From positions 1 through 6,950 of the forward strand of contig CAMVBD010000074.1 in the NCBI GenBank assembly GCA_947165615.1: DNA of 6,950 nt, read 5' to 3'. This DNA comes from an uncultured Clostridia bacterium. GTDB lineage: Bacteria > Bacillota > Clostridia > Oscillospirales > Acutalibacteraceae. Under the pieces are notes generated by a model. The model made no database searches, had not been told where the DNA came from, and saw only the letters and a program-made list of their open reading frames with translations. Made by a program: the position numbers and the translations under genes. Position 1 is the stretch's first letter. The number at the start of each line of letters is the position of its first letter. Shown one piece after another: positions 1 through 5,070 of this stretch.

Positions 1-117
1 ATGCTCAAGCAGGGCCTCTGCCATCGCGGCAAGGGCCCTGTTTTTGGTTTGGGTATCGGCGGCAGCGACCGCCGGGGACGCCGCCTTTGCCGCGGCCATG
101 ATCTCACGCGTCGTCAT
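1..117 (-). CDS. proA: Glutamate-5-semialdehyde dehydrogenase (gamma-glutamyl phosphate reductase), N-terminal fragment
   Basis: Only the first 39 codons are in the window and the frame is open to the edge. The protein begins MTTREIMAAAKAA and continues with an alanine-rich helix containing NRALAAMAEALLEH, which fits the N-terminal helix of ProA. ProA reduces gamma-glutamyl phosphate to glutamate-5-semialdehyde with NADPH, the second step of proline synthesis, in the cytoplasm. The start at 117 is chosen because GGAGGGA (minus strand, 121-127) lies 5 bases upstream of the ATG, counting from the GGAGG core. An in-frame ATG at 99 lacks such a site. The start lies inside proB, overlapping it by 14 bases, so the two are almost certainly translationally coupled. 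The call rests partly on position directly behind proB, since no catalytic residues are visible in this fragment. Confidence 0.88.
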   Translation of the reverse strand, partial: MTTREIMAAAKAASPAVAAADTQTKNRALAAMAEALLEH

Positions 118-883
118 GGGTCCCTCCGATAAATCTGGTCCCGACCGCCTTGCCCTCCAGCACGTCGTACAGCACGGCGGGGTCCCGGCCGTTTGCGATG
201 ACCATGTCGCAGCCGGCCGCGACGGCGATCTTTGCCGCCTCCAGTTTTGTGACCATGCCGCCGGTGCCGACGGCAGAATTGGAACCGCCCGCCAGCGCTT
301 CGATTTCCGGCGTGATGGCGTTTACGCGGTCGATCCGCCGCGCGTCGGGATCGCGGTTCGGGTCCGCGGTATAAAGGCCGTCGATGTCCGACAGCAGGAC
401 CAAAAGCTCCGCCTTCACGCTGACGGCGACTCTGGCGGCAAGGGTGTCGTTGTCGCCGATCTTCAGTTCCTGCGTCGCGACGGTGTCGTTTTCGTTGACA
501 ATGGGGATGACCCGCATTTTCAGAAGCTGGTTAAAGGTCGCGCACAGATTTTCATGCTGCCGGACGTCCGTAAAGTTCTGCGCCGTCAGCAAAAGCTGCG
601 CCACGGTATGGTTATATTCGCCGAAATACTTGTCGTAGGTGTACATCAGCTCGCACTGCCCCACGGCTGCCAGCGCCTGCTTGAGCGGCAGGTCCGTCGG
701 GCGCTCGGCCACGCCTGCCTTGCCCCGCCCCATGGAGACGGCGCCGGAGGACACAAGGATCACCTCGTAGCCGGCGTTTTTCAGGTCGCTGACGACCTTG
801 CAGAAGCTCTCGATATGCCGGATGTTCGGGTGCCCTGTGGGGTAGGACAGGGTAGACGTCCCGATCTTGATCACGATCCTCAT
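104..883 (-). CDS. proB: Glutamate 5-kinase, short form without PUA domain
   Basis: ProB phosphorylates glutamate with ATP to gamma-glutamyl phosphate, the first committed and usually proline-inhibited step of proline synthesis. The 259-residue protein is an amino acid kinase fold: IKIGTSTL (residues 5-12, nucleotide-binding lysine loop), SSGAVSMGRGK (45-55), VNENDTV (129-135), GDNDTLAARVA (143-153, substrate and metal site), SDIDGLYTADP (165-175) and GTGGMVTKL (207-215). It ends about 100 residues short of the E. coli enzyme (367 aa). The C-terminal PUA domain is absent, and the reading frame stops cleanly rather than by an evident frameshift. Start: GAGGGAGG (minus strand, 891-898) lies 7 bases before the ATG and overlaps the stop codon of the upstream deaminase gene (TGAGGGAGG). 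proA begins within its last codons. PUA-less glutamate kinases are known in several bacteria, so this is a variant and not necessarily a damaged gene. Confidence 0.96.
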   Translation of the reverse strand: MRIVIKIGTSTLSYPTGHPNIRHIESFCKVVSDLKNAGYEVILVSSGAVSMGRGKAGVAERPTDLPLKQALAAVGQCELMYTYDKYFGEYNHTVAQLLLTAQNFTDVRQHENLCATFNQLLKMRVIPIVNENDTVATQELKIGDNDTLAARVAVSVKAELLVLLSDIDGLYTADPNRDPDARRIDRVNAITPEIEALAGGSNSAVGTGGMVTKLEAAKIAVAAGCDMVIANGRDPAVLYDVLEGKAVGTRFIGGTHDDA

Positions 884-896
884 GCTGCGGCCTCCC

Positions 897-1382
897 TCAG
901 TAGCCCCGTTTTCCTTCCACGGACTCGTCGTTTTCGATCCAGTCCGAAACGGGGATCACGCGGTAATGGTCCTCGTCGTCGCGGATGACGACCTCCTTGA
1001 TCCCGGCGTTGATGACCATGCGCTTGCACATGGAGCAGCAGCAGGAGTTGGACACGTAGCTGCCGTCGGCCTCCACGCCGGTCAGGTACAGCGTCGAGTC
1101 GATCATCTTGTCGCGGGACGCCGAAATAATGGCGTTGGCCTCCGCGTGGACGCTGCGGCACAGTTCATACCGCTCGCCGCGCGGGATCTTCAGCTCGGCG
1201 CGGATGCAGTAGCCGAGATCCGAGCAGTTGGCGCGGCCTCTGGGCGCGCCGACGTAGCCGGTGGAGATGACCTCGTCGTTTTTGACGATCACCGCGCCGT
1301 AGGAGCGCCTGAGACACGTCGAACGCTTCGAGACCATTTTCGCAAGATCCAGATAGTAATTCCGTTTGTCGCGTCGTTCCAT
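897..1382 (-). CDS. dCMP deaminase (deoxycytidylate deaminase, ComEB type)
   Basis: This 161-residue cytoplasmic zinc enzyme of the cytidine/deoxycytidylate deaminase superfamily is predicted to convert dCMP to dUMP, feeding thymidylate synthesis. The zinc/catalytic motif HAEANAI is at 79-85 (His79 ligand, Glu81 proton shuttle). The second motif, CCSMCKRM at 115-122, supplies ligands Cys116 and Cys119. The usual proline of PCxxC is replaced by Cys115, giving three consecutive cysteines (114-116). The segment GYVGAPRG (42-49), followed by a Cys-containing insertion (residues 53-75) ahead of HAE, matches dCMP deaminases of clostridia and B. subtilis ComEB better than tRNA or free-base deaminases. 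The GGAGG at 1388-1392 lies 5 bases before the ATG. The gene is followed after 13 bases by proB. B. subtilis comEB lies in a competence operon, and nothing here suggests a competence role. An exact substrate of dCMP is inferred from family resemblance. Confidence 0.9.
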   Translation of the reverse strand: MERRDKRNYYLDLAKMVSKRSTCLRRSYGAVIVKNDEVISTGYVGAPRGRANCSDLGYCIRAELKIPRGERYELCRSVHAEANAIISASRDKMIDSTLYLTGVEADGSYVSNSCCCSMCKRMVINAGIKEVVIRDDEDHYRVIPVSDWIENDESVEGKRGY

Positions 1383-1400
1383 AAAAACCTCCGGGATTCA

Positions 1401-1544
1401 GCCGCCTGCGGCGGCGGGTGCACGGGTATTAGGGCCGCCTGCGGCGGCGGGCGCACGGGTGCACGGGTGCACGGGTGCACGGGAAACATTAGGGCTGCCT
1501 GCGGCGGCGGGTGCACGGGTGCATGGGTGCACGGGTGCACGGGG
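1401..1544 (+). repeat. Minisatellite: three units of GC hairpin plus TGCACGGG octamers
   Basis: Three tandem units start at 1401, 1434 and 1494. Each opens with a 15-base hairpin, GCCGCCTGCGGCGGC (6-bp stem, TGC loop; the third copy has GCT for GCC), then GG and a run of the octamer TGCACGGG. Octamer number differs: one in unit 1 (1419-1426); four in unit 2 (1452-1483, the first being CGCACGGG); four in unit 3 (1512-1543, the second being TGCATGGG). Units 1 and 2 end in ATTAGG. The octamer contains the palindrome GTGCAC when tandem. The variable octamer number suggests slippage-type expansion. Confidence 0.92.
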
Positions 1545-1572
1545 CCGAGGATTCGCCGCCGCCGGTGGAAGA

Positions 1573-1618
1573 CTCCCCCGCAGTGCGGGGGAGATGTCGA
1601 CGAAGTCGACAGAGGGGG
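1573..1618. repeat. REP-like double hairpin
   Basis: Two perfect palindromes stand side by side. CTCCCCCGC (1573-1581) pairs with GCGGGGGAG (1585-1593) around AGT, and TGTCGAC (1595-1601) pairs with GTCGACA (1605-1611) around GAA. A G-run GAGGGGG (1612-1618) follows and could compete for the C-run of the first stem. The layout is like bacterial REP/PALE intergenic palindromes. No transposase is nearby. On either strand the second stem is not followed by a U tract, so it does not look like an intrinsic terminator. Confidence 0.82.
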
Positions 1619-1721
1619 ACGGCCCGGTTAGGGATGAAGGCGAACCGCAGGCCGGAGGAAACAGGGAGAAAGGCGAGCGAGGGAGCGAAGACTTTCGACC
1701 AATGTTTCCGACTGGGCCGTC
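1618..1721. repeat. Long-range inverted repeat with nested stems, possible structured RNA or element
   Basis: GACGGCCCGGT (1618-1628) is complementary to ACTGGGCCGTC (1711-1721) over 11 pairs with one G-U. Directly inside the right arm, TGTTTCC (1703-1709) pairs with GGAAACA (1657-1663), and within that GAAAG (1668-1672) pairs with CTTTC (1692-1696). This nested arrangement could fold as an RNA or form a hairpin in DNA. It matches no RNA family I recognise: RNase P, tmRNA, 6S and SRP signature sequences are absent. The left arm touches the end of the REP-like hairpin, so the two may be one element. The 12-mer GCGAACCGCAGG at 1640-1651 recurs at 5157-5168. Confidence 0.6.
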
Positions 1722-1734
1722 AGGCACGGGCACG

Positions 1735-1845
1735 CGAGTTTATTTCAGAGTCGCCAGCGGCGGCAGCAAACAATACGTAACGATATAAAACCGCATAATA
1801 ATCGAGAAAGGGAAAGATATTCGGATCAGGAAATAAATATGATCC
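1735..1845. other. AT-rich island in the rimO-deaminase gap
   Basis: This stretch is far richer in A and T than everything around it and encodes nothing I can recognise. It contains a 6-bp inverted repeat, GGATCA (1823-1828) and TGATCC (1840-1845), with an 11-base spacer. It may hold the promoter for the deaminase-proBA genes, but no box pair close to consensus was found on the minus strand. Confidence 0.4.
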
Positions 1846-1895
1846 CCGTGTGCCCGTGGACCGTGTGCCCGTGCACGCGCCGCGCGAAGCGCGGC
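1846..1895 (-). repeat. Inverted octamer-family repeat with hairpin touching the rimO stop codon
   Basis: CCGTGTGCCCGTG occurs twice on the plus strand (1846-1858 and 1861-1873), followed by CACG and a perfect hairpin: GCCGCGC (1879-1885), loop GAA, GCGCGGC (1889-1895). The hairpin abuts the rimO TAA (1896-1898). Read on the minus strand the order is hairpin, then GTGCACGGGCACACGG, the same hairpin-then-octamer layout as at 1401-1544 but in the opposite direction. No U run follows the hairpin on the minus strand, so termination of the rimO transcript here is possible but not supported. Confidence 0.7.
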
Positions 1896-3224
1896 TTATT
1901 TCGCTTCCCCAATTAAATCGTATTCGTTGACGCCGGTGACGAGCACGCGCACAAAGTCGCCGGGCTCCAGTTCTTTTTCGCTGACAAAATGGATGCCGGC
2001 GTCGATTTCGGGCGCGTCCATCCACGTTCTGCCGGAGTAGGAGTCGGTGTAGCCGTCGTAGTCCTCGACGACGCACTCGATCACGCTGCCGACAAGCGCC
2101 TCCTGTTTTGCCTGCGCGATGGAATACTGCTGCTCCATCAGCACTTCGCCGCGGTGCTCGGCAAGCGCCGGGTCCACCTGATCGGGCATGGAATAGGCCT
2201 TCGTGCCCTCCTCCGGCGAAAACGCGAAGCAGCCCAGGCGGTCAAAGCCCACGTCCTCCACGAATTCGCTGAGCTCGTCAAAGTCCTCGTCCGTCTCGCC
2301 GGGGAAGCCGGTGATAAAGGTCGTCCGGATGACGCAGTCGGGGAGGTAGGACCGGATCTTTTCGATGAGCTTCGTCAGGGATTCCCGGTCGCCGGTGCGG
2401 TTCATTTCCTTTAACAGCCTGCCGCTTGCGTGCTGCAAAGGCAGGTCGATGTAATGCAAAACCTTTTCGGAGTCGCGGATGACCTCCAGCATTTCGTCGG
2501 TCAGGCGGTCCGGGTAGCAGTAGAGCAGTCTTATCCAGCGCAGGCCCTCGATCTTGTCCAGCCGCCGCAGCAGTTCCGGCAGCAGCAGTTCGCCGCAGAG
2601 GTCCAGGCCGTAGCGGGTCGTGTCCTGCGCAATGACGATGAGTTCCTTGACGCCCTTTTTGGCAAGGTCCTCCGCCTCCCGGACGACGTCTTCCAGCTCC
2701 CGGGAGCGGAAGGGCCCGCGGATCTTCGGGATCGCGCAGAACGCGCAGCCGTTGGAGCAGCCGTCCGAAATCTTGAGATACGCCCAGTAGTCGGGGGTCG
2801 TCAGCACCCGCTCGCCGGACAGCGGCAGCGCGGCGCGGGGCGGGAACTGCGCCTTTTCGGCGTTCCCCTCAAACACGCCGTCCACAAAGCTGACGATGTC
2901 GCCGTCGATGCCGATGCCTGCCACGGCGTCCACCTCGGGCATTTCGCGCAGGATCTCCTCGCGGTAGCGCTGCGCCATGCAGCCGATGACGATGATCTTG
3001 CCGATCTCGCCGTCCTCCTTGTACTGCCCCATTTCCAGGATCGTCTCGATCCCCTCGCGCTTGGCGGCCTCGATAAAGCCGCAGGTGTTCACGATGACGG
3101 CGTCGGCGCCGTAGGGCGTGTCGATCAGCTCGTACCCGGCGTCCATCAGTTTTTTGATCATCAGTTCGGCGTCCACCTGATTCTTGGGACAGCCGAGGGA
3201 GACGAAGGCGATTTTTCTGCTCAT
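1896..3224 (-). CDS. rimO: Ribosomal protein S12 (aspartate) methylthiotransferase RimO
   Basis: RimO is a radical SAM enzyme that adds a methylthio group to the beta-carbon of a conserved aspartate of ribosomal protein S12. The 442-residue length is typical. The N-terminal methylthiotransferase domain carries the three cysteines of the second Fe-S cluster: Cys12 (SLGCPKN), Cys48 (VNTCGF) and Cys82 (IGCMAQ). The radical SAM cluster motif CSNGCAFC is at 156-163, followed by AIPKIRGPFRSR. RimO proteins usually read CSxxCxFCAIPxIRG, which separates it from the tRNA enzymes MiaB and MtaB. A TRAM domain occupies roughly the last 70 residues and ends in YDLIGEAK, as in other RimO proteins. A GAGAGGA lies about 8 bases before the ATG, inside the last codons of recX, and the recX stop is 4 bases upstream. 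It is third in the recA-recX unit, but a strong promoter inside recX (3365-3392) probably gives it separate expression. Confidence 0.96.
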   Translation of the reverse strand: MSRKIAFVSLGCPKNQVDAELMIKKLMDAGYELIDTPYGADAVIVNTCGFIEAAKREGIETILEMGQYKEDGEIGKIIVIGCMAQRYREEILREMPEVDAVAGIGIDGDIVSFVDGVFEGNAEKAQFPPRAALPLSGERVLTTPDYWAYLKISDGCSNGCAFCAIPKIRGPFRSRELEDVVREAEDLAKKGVKELIVIAQDTTRYGLDLCGELLLPELLRRLDKIEGLRWIRLLYCYPDRLTDEMLEVIRDSEKVLHYIDLPLQHASGRLLKEMNRTGDRESLTKLIEKIRSYLPDCVIRTTFITGFPGETDEDFDELSEFVEDVGFDRLGCFAFSPEEGTKAYSMPDQVDPALAEHRGEVLMEQQYSIAQAKQEALVGSVIECVVEDYDGYTDSYSGRTWMDAPEIDAGIHFVSEKELEPGDFVRVLVTGVNEYDLIGEAK

Positions 3225-3228
3225 GCAC

Positions 3229-3831
3229 TCAGTCCTCTCTCAGTTCGGCAAGCGCCCGGCGGATCTCGGACCAGGAATATCCCGCCGACAGCAGACGGCG
3301 CATGACGCGCGCGACGTCCTTTTCGGTCGGCTCCTCCGGCAGACGCATTTTGGATATCAATTCTATTATACCGTTATTTTCATCAATATCAAGAGCCGAA
3401 ACGGCGTTTTCGGCAATTTCTTTGTCCACGCCCCGGCTTAAAAGCTCCGAAAGAATGCGCTGCGGGGCGTAGTGCTTGCTGCGCGACAGCTCCTCCGCCA
3501 GCTGAGCGGCAAAGCTTTCGTCGTCTATGTACCCCAGCTCCCGCATTTTCGCGGCGGCAGCCTCCGCCACGCCCGCGGGGTATTTGCGCCGGAGCTTCAT
3601 TTTTAATTCCTTTTCGCTGTGCGCGCGGTAGGACAGAAGCCTTGCCGCCGCCTCCTCGGCGTCAAAGGCCAGGCCCTGCCCCCGCAGGTCCTCCAGCGTC
3701 TCCTCGTCCGCCTCGCACCCCTCGTACAAAGCGGAAGCCGCCCAAATGAAAGCAGGGACGGTGAAACGATATTCACCGTCCGCGTTCACATTGATTCTGC
3801 CTTTTTTGGTCGTGCCTGTCGTAATGATCAT
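3229..3831 (-). CDS. recX: Regulatory protein RecX
   Basis: RecX modulates RecA filaments, usually limiting strand exchange and filament growth. The 200-residue protein has the clostridial-type layout: a short N-terminal domain ([15 protein letters not shown]...DGEYRFTV), then three-helix repeats. Recognisable repeat cores are AARLLSYRAHSEKELKMKL (62-80), with the family's RxxSxxEL signature; YAPQRILSELLSRGVD (121-136); and ARVMRRLLSAGYSWSEI (174-190). The start ATG overlaps the recA stop by one base (TGATG). No Shine-Dalgarno sequence is visible in the bases before it, so translation probably depends on ribosomes finishing recA. Codons for residues about 148-161 are strikingly AT-rich, with three ATA isoleucines in an otherwise GC-rich gene. 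That patch contains the TTGATA-16-TATAAT promoter. Confidence 0.95.
   Translation of the reverse strand: MIITTGTTKKGRINVNADGEYRFTVPAFIWAASALYEGCEADEETLEDLRGQGLAFDAEEAAARLLSYRAHSEKELKMKLRRKYPAGVAEAAAAKMRELGYIDDESFAAQLAEELSRSKHYAPQRILSELLSRGVDKEIAENAVSALDIDENNGIIELISKMRLPEEPTEKDVARVMRRLLSAGYSWSEIRRALAELRED
3365..3392 (-). promoter_or_regulatory. Candidate internal sigma-A promoter inside recX, reading toward rimO
   Basis: On the minus strand TTGATA (3387-3392) stands 16 bases upstream of TATAAT (3365-3370), giving 5 of 6 and 6 of 6 matches to the housekeeping consensus. Transcription would start near 3358, giving rimO a leader of about 130 bases. The surrounding codons are unusually AT-rich for this genome, which fits selection for a promoter within the coding sequence. 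Activity is inferred from the sequence alone. Confidence 0.6.
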
Positions 3832-4919
3832 CAGTCGGCCGCAATGTCGATCTTGATTTTCGGGACCCTGCCGTTATTGGGCGCGACGACGGGCGCCGCC
3901 TCTTCCTCCGGTCCCTTTTGCGCCGCGCGCTCTTCCTTCATCATGGCGGCGCGGATCTTCGCCTCCACCTCGGCGGCGAATTCGGGATTTTCGGTAATGT
4001 ACTGCTTGACCTTGTCCCTGCCCTGCCCAAGTCGCTGCTCGCCGTAGGAGAACCACGCGCCGGACTTGTGGATGATGTCGAACTGCACCGCCATGTCGAC
4101 GATCTCGCCTTCCTTGGAGATGCCCTTGCCGTACATGATGTCGAATTCGGCCTCGCGGAAGGGCGGGGCGACCTTGTTTTTGACGATTTTGGCGCGGGTA
4201 CGGGAGCCGACGAACTCGTTGCCGGGCGCCTTTAACTGCTCGATCCTTCTGACGTCGATGCGCATGGAGGCGTAGAACTTCAAGGCGCGGCCGCCGGTGG
4301 TCACCTCGGGGTTGCCGTACATGACGCCGACCTTTTCGCGCAACTGGTTGATAAAGATGACAAGGCAGTTGGAGCGGGAAATGGCGCCGGCAAGTTTTCT
4401 CAGCGCCTGGCTCATGAGCCTGGCGTGCAGACCGACGTGGGAGTCGCCCATTTCGCCCTCGATCTCGGCCTTGGGCACAAGCGCCGCCACGGAGTCGATG
4501 ACGATGACGTCCAGCGCCCCGGACCGGGTCAGGTATTCGGCGATCTCCAGCGCCTGTTCGCCGTTGTCGGGCTGCGAGACCAGCAGGGAATCCACGTCCA
4601 CGCCGAGATTTCTGGCGTATTTGGGGTCCAAGGCGTGCTCCGCGTCGATAAACGCGGCTTCGCCGCCCGCCTTCTGCGCCTCCGCCACCACGTGCAGGGC
4701 GAGGGTGGTCTTACCGGAGGATTCCGGTCCGTAGATCTCCACGATCCTGCCCTTCGGGAGTCCGCCGATGCCCGTCGCCACGTCCAGCGCGATGCTGCCG
4801 GTGTGGATGGCGTCGACGTTGAGCGCCTCGGTCTGTCCGAGCCGCATGATGCTCCCCTTGCCGAATTGTTTTTCGATCTGCGTCAGCGCGGCTTTCAGCG
4901 CGTCCTGTTTGTCTGCCAT
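3831..4919 (-). CDS. recA: Recombinase RecA
   Basis: RecA forms ATP-dependent filaments on single-stranded DNA for homologous recombination and activates LexA self-cleavage. The 362-residue protein has the Walker A motif GPESSGKT (64-71), catalytic Glu94 (IDAEHA), Walker B VIVIDS (138-143), the L1 region [10 protein letters not shown] (154-163), the L2 region around [20 protein letters not shown] (191-210), and KNKVAPPF (247-254). The C-terminal tail has a run of glutamates (338-340), then ends in a basic-hydrophobic KIKIDIAAD. The start at 4919 is preferred because AAGGAAGGA lies 4 bases upstream and MADKQ aligns with family N-termini. An in-frame ATG at 5102 would add 61 residues reading through the promoter and the octamer repeat. 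A promoter and LexA box lie just upstream, and recX follows with a 1-base overlap. Confidence 0.99.
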   Translation of the reverse strand: MADKQDALKAALTQIEKQFGKGSIMRLGQTEALNVDAIHTGSIALDVATGIGGLPKGRIVEIYGPESSGKTTLALHVVAEAQKAGGEAAFIDAEHALDPKYARNLGVDVDSLLVSQPDNGEQALEIAEYLTRSGALDVIVIDSVAALVPKAEIEGEMGDSHVGLHARLMSQALRKLAGAISRSNCLVIFINQLREKVGVMYGNPEVTTGGRALKFYASMRIDVRRIEQLKAPGNEFVGSRTRAKIVKNKVAPPFREAEFDIMYGKGISKEGEIVDMAVQFDIIHKSGAWFSYGEQRLGQGRDKVKQYITENPEFAAEVEAKIRAAMMKEERAAQKGPEEEAAPVVAPNNGRVPKIKIDIAAD

Positions 4920-4944
4920 AAGATCCTTCCTTTCCGGGTGCAAT

Positions 4945-4956
4945 AAACATTTGTTC
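4945..4956 (-). promoter_or_regulatory. LexA (SOS) box of recA
   Basis: The minus strand reads GAACAAATGTTT, one base from the Firmicutes LexA/DinR core GAAC-N4-GTTC. It lies 25 bases upstream of the recA ATG and about 9 to 20 bases downstream of the predicted transcription start, so bound LexA would block initiation or escape of polymerase. The assignment rests on the known consensus and on its place before recA. Confidence 0.75.
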
Positions 4957-4971
4957 TCTTCGTTGCTACCT

Positions 4972-5000
4972 ATTATATCTTCTTTTTTCAAAAAAAGCAA
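4972..5000 (-). promoter_or_regulatory. recA promoter (sigma-A type)
   Basis: On the minus strand a perfect TATAAT (4972-4977) is preceded after exactly 17 bases by TTGCTT (4995-5000), which matches TTGACA in its first three bases. The spacer holds a T-tract/A-tract palindrome, and T-rich tracts continue upstream of the -35 box like an UP element. The predicted start is near 4965, giving a leader of about 46 bases with the LexA box inside it. Confidence 0.78.
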
Positions 5001-5041
5001 TAGAAAAAACAAAAAACGCTCTCGCTTTTCCGCAGATTGTA

Positions 5042-5050
5042 TGATAGAAT
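5042..5050 (+). promoter_or_regulatory. Candidate extended -10 promoter for the U32 gene
   Basis: TGATAGAAT on the plus strand has an extended TGn element and a 5 of 6 match to TATAAT. No good -35 box is present at 16-18 bases upstream (TCGCTT at 17). If used, the transcript would start near 5057 and carry a leader of about 165 bases that includes the octamer/hairpin repeat. An AT-rich stretch at 5171-5212 is an alternative site but has no clear box pair. Confidence 0.35.
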
Positions 5051-5070
5051 ACGAAAAAAGGGACAGAAAG

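Larger units (their letters stand above)
1383..1895. other. 513-bp intergenic region without a gene, built of repeats and palindromes
   Basis: This stretch separates rimO from the dCMP deaminase gene. From left to right it holds the ribosome binding site of the deaminase gene (1388-1392), a hairpin/octamer minisatellite (1401-1544), a REP-like double hairpin (1573-1618), a long inverted repeat (1618-1721), an AT-rich island (about 1735-1845), and a GC-rich direct repeat plus hairpin (1846-1895). Open frames across it encode only low-complexity alanine/glycine/arginine strings created by the repeats and have no ribosome binding site. I saw no strong promoter for the deaminase-proBA genes. The best weak candidate on the minus strand is TTGCTG (1764-1769) 16 bases from TGAAAT (1742-1747). 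If real, it would give a leader of roughly 350 bases containing all of the structured elements downstream of it. Confidence 0.8.

Noticed and set aside
44..988. Long open frame on the plus strand (314 codons) opposite proB and the deaminase gene
   Set aside because: It is antisense to two well-supported genes, has no ribosome binding site, and its arginine/alanine/valine-rich composition is what a GC-rich gene yields on its opposite strand.
1401..1544. CRISPR-like array
   Set aside because: Units are 33 and 60 bases with tandem octamers and no unique spacers of constant length, and no cas gene is present.
867..1631. Plus-strand open frame of 254 codons running through the deaminase gene into the minisatellite
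   Set aside because: It is antisense to the deaminase gene and then translates the octamer/hairpin repeat into low-complexity Gly/Arg/Cys text.
1366..1788. Frames of 111-140 codons on both strands over the intergenic repeats, with an 8-residue ARVHGCTG period
   Set aside because: The period comes from three 8-bp octamers spanning 24 bases. There is no ribosome binding site, no homology I recognise, and the frames run into the REP hairpins.
1879..1895. Intrinsic terminator after rimO
   Set aside because: The 7-bp GC stem is perfect, but the minus strand continues GCGTGCACGGG with no U run, so only a stem-loop is reported.
2430..3305. Plus-strand open frame of 291 codons opposite rimO and recX
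   Set aside because: It is antisense to rimO, whose catalytic motifs are all intact. The translated sequence has no recognisable domain and the composition is that of a frame shadow.
4425..4946. Plus-strand open frame of 173 codons opposite recA
   Set aside because: It lies antisense to the Walker motifs of recA and has no recognisable domain or start signal.
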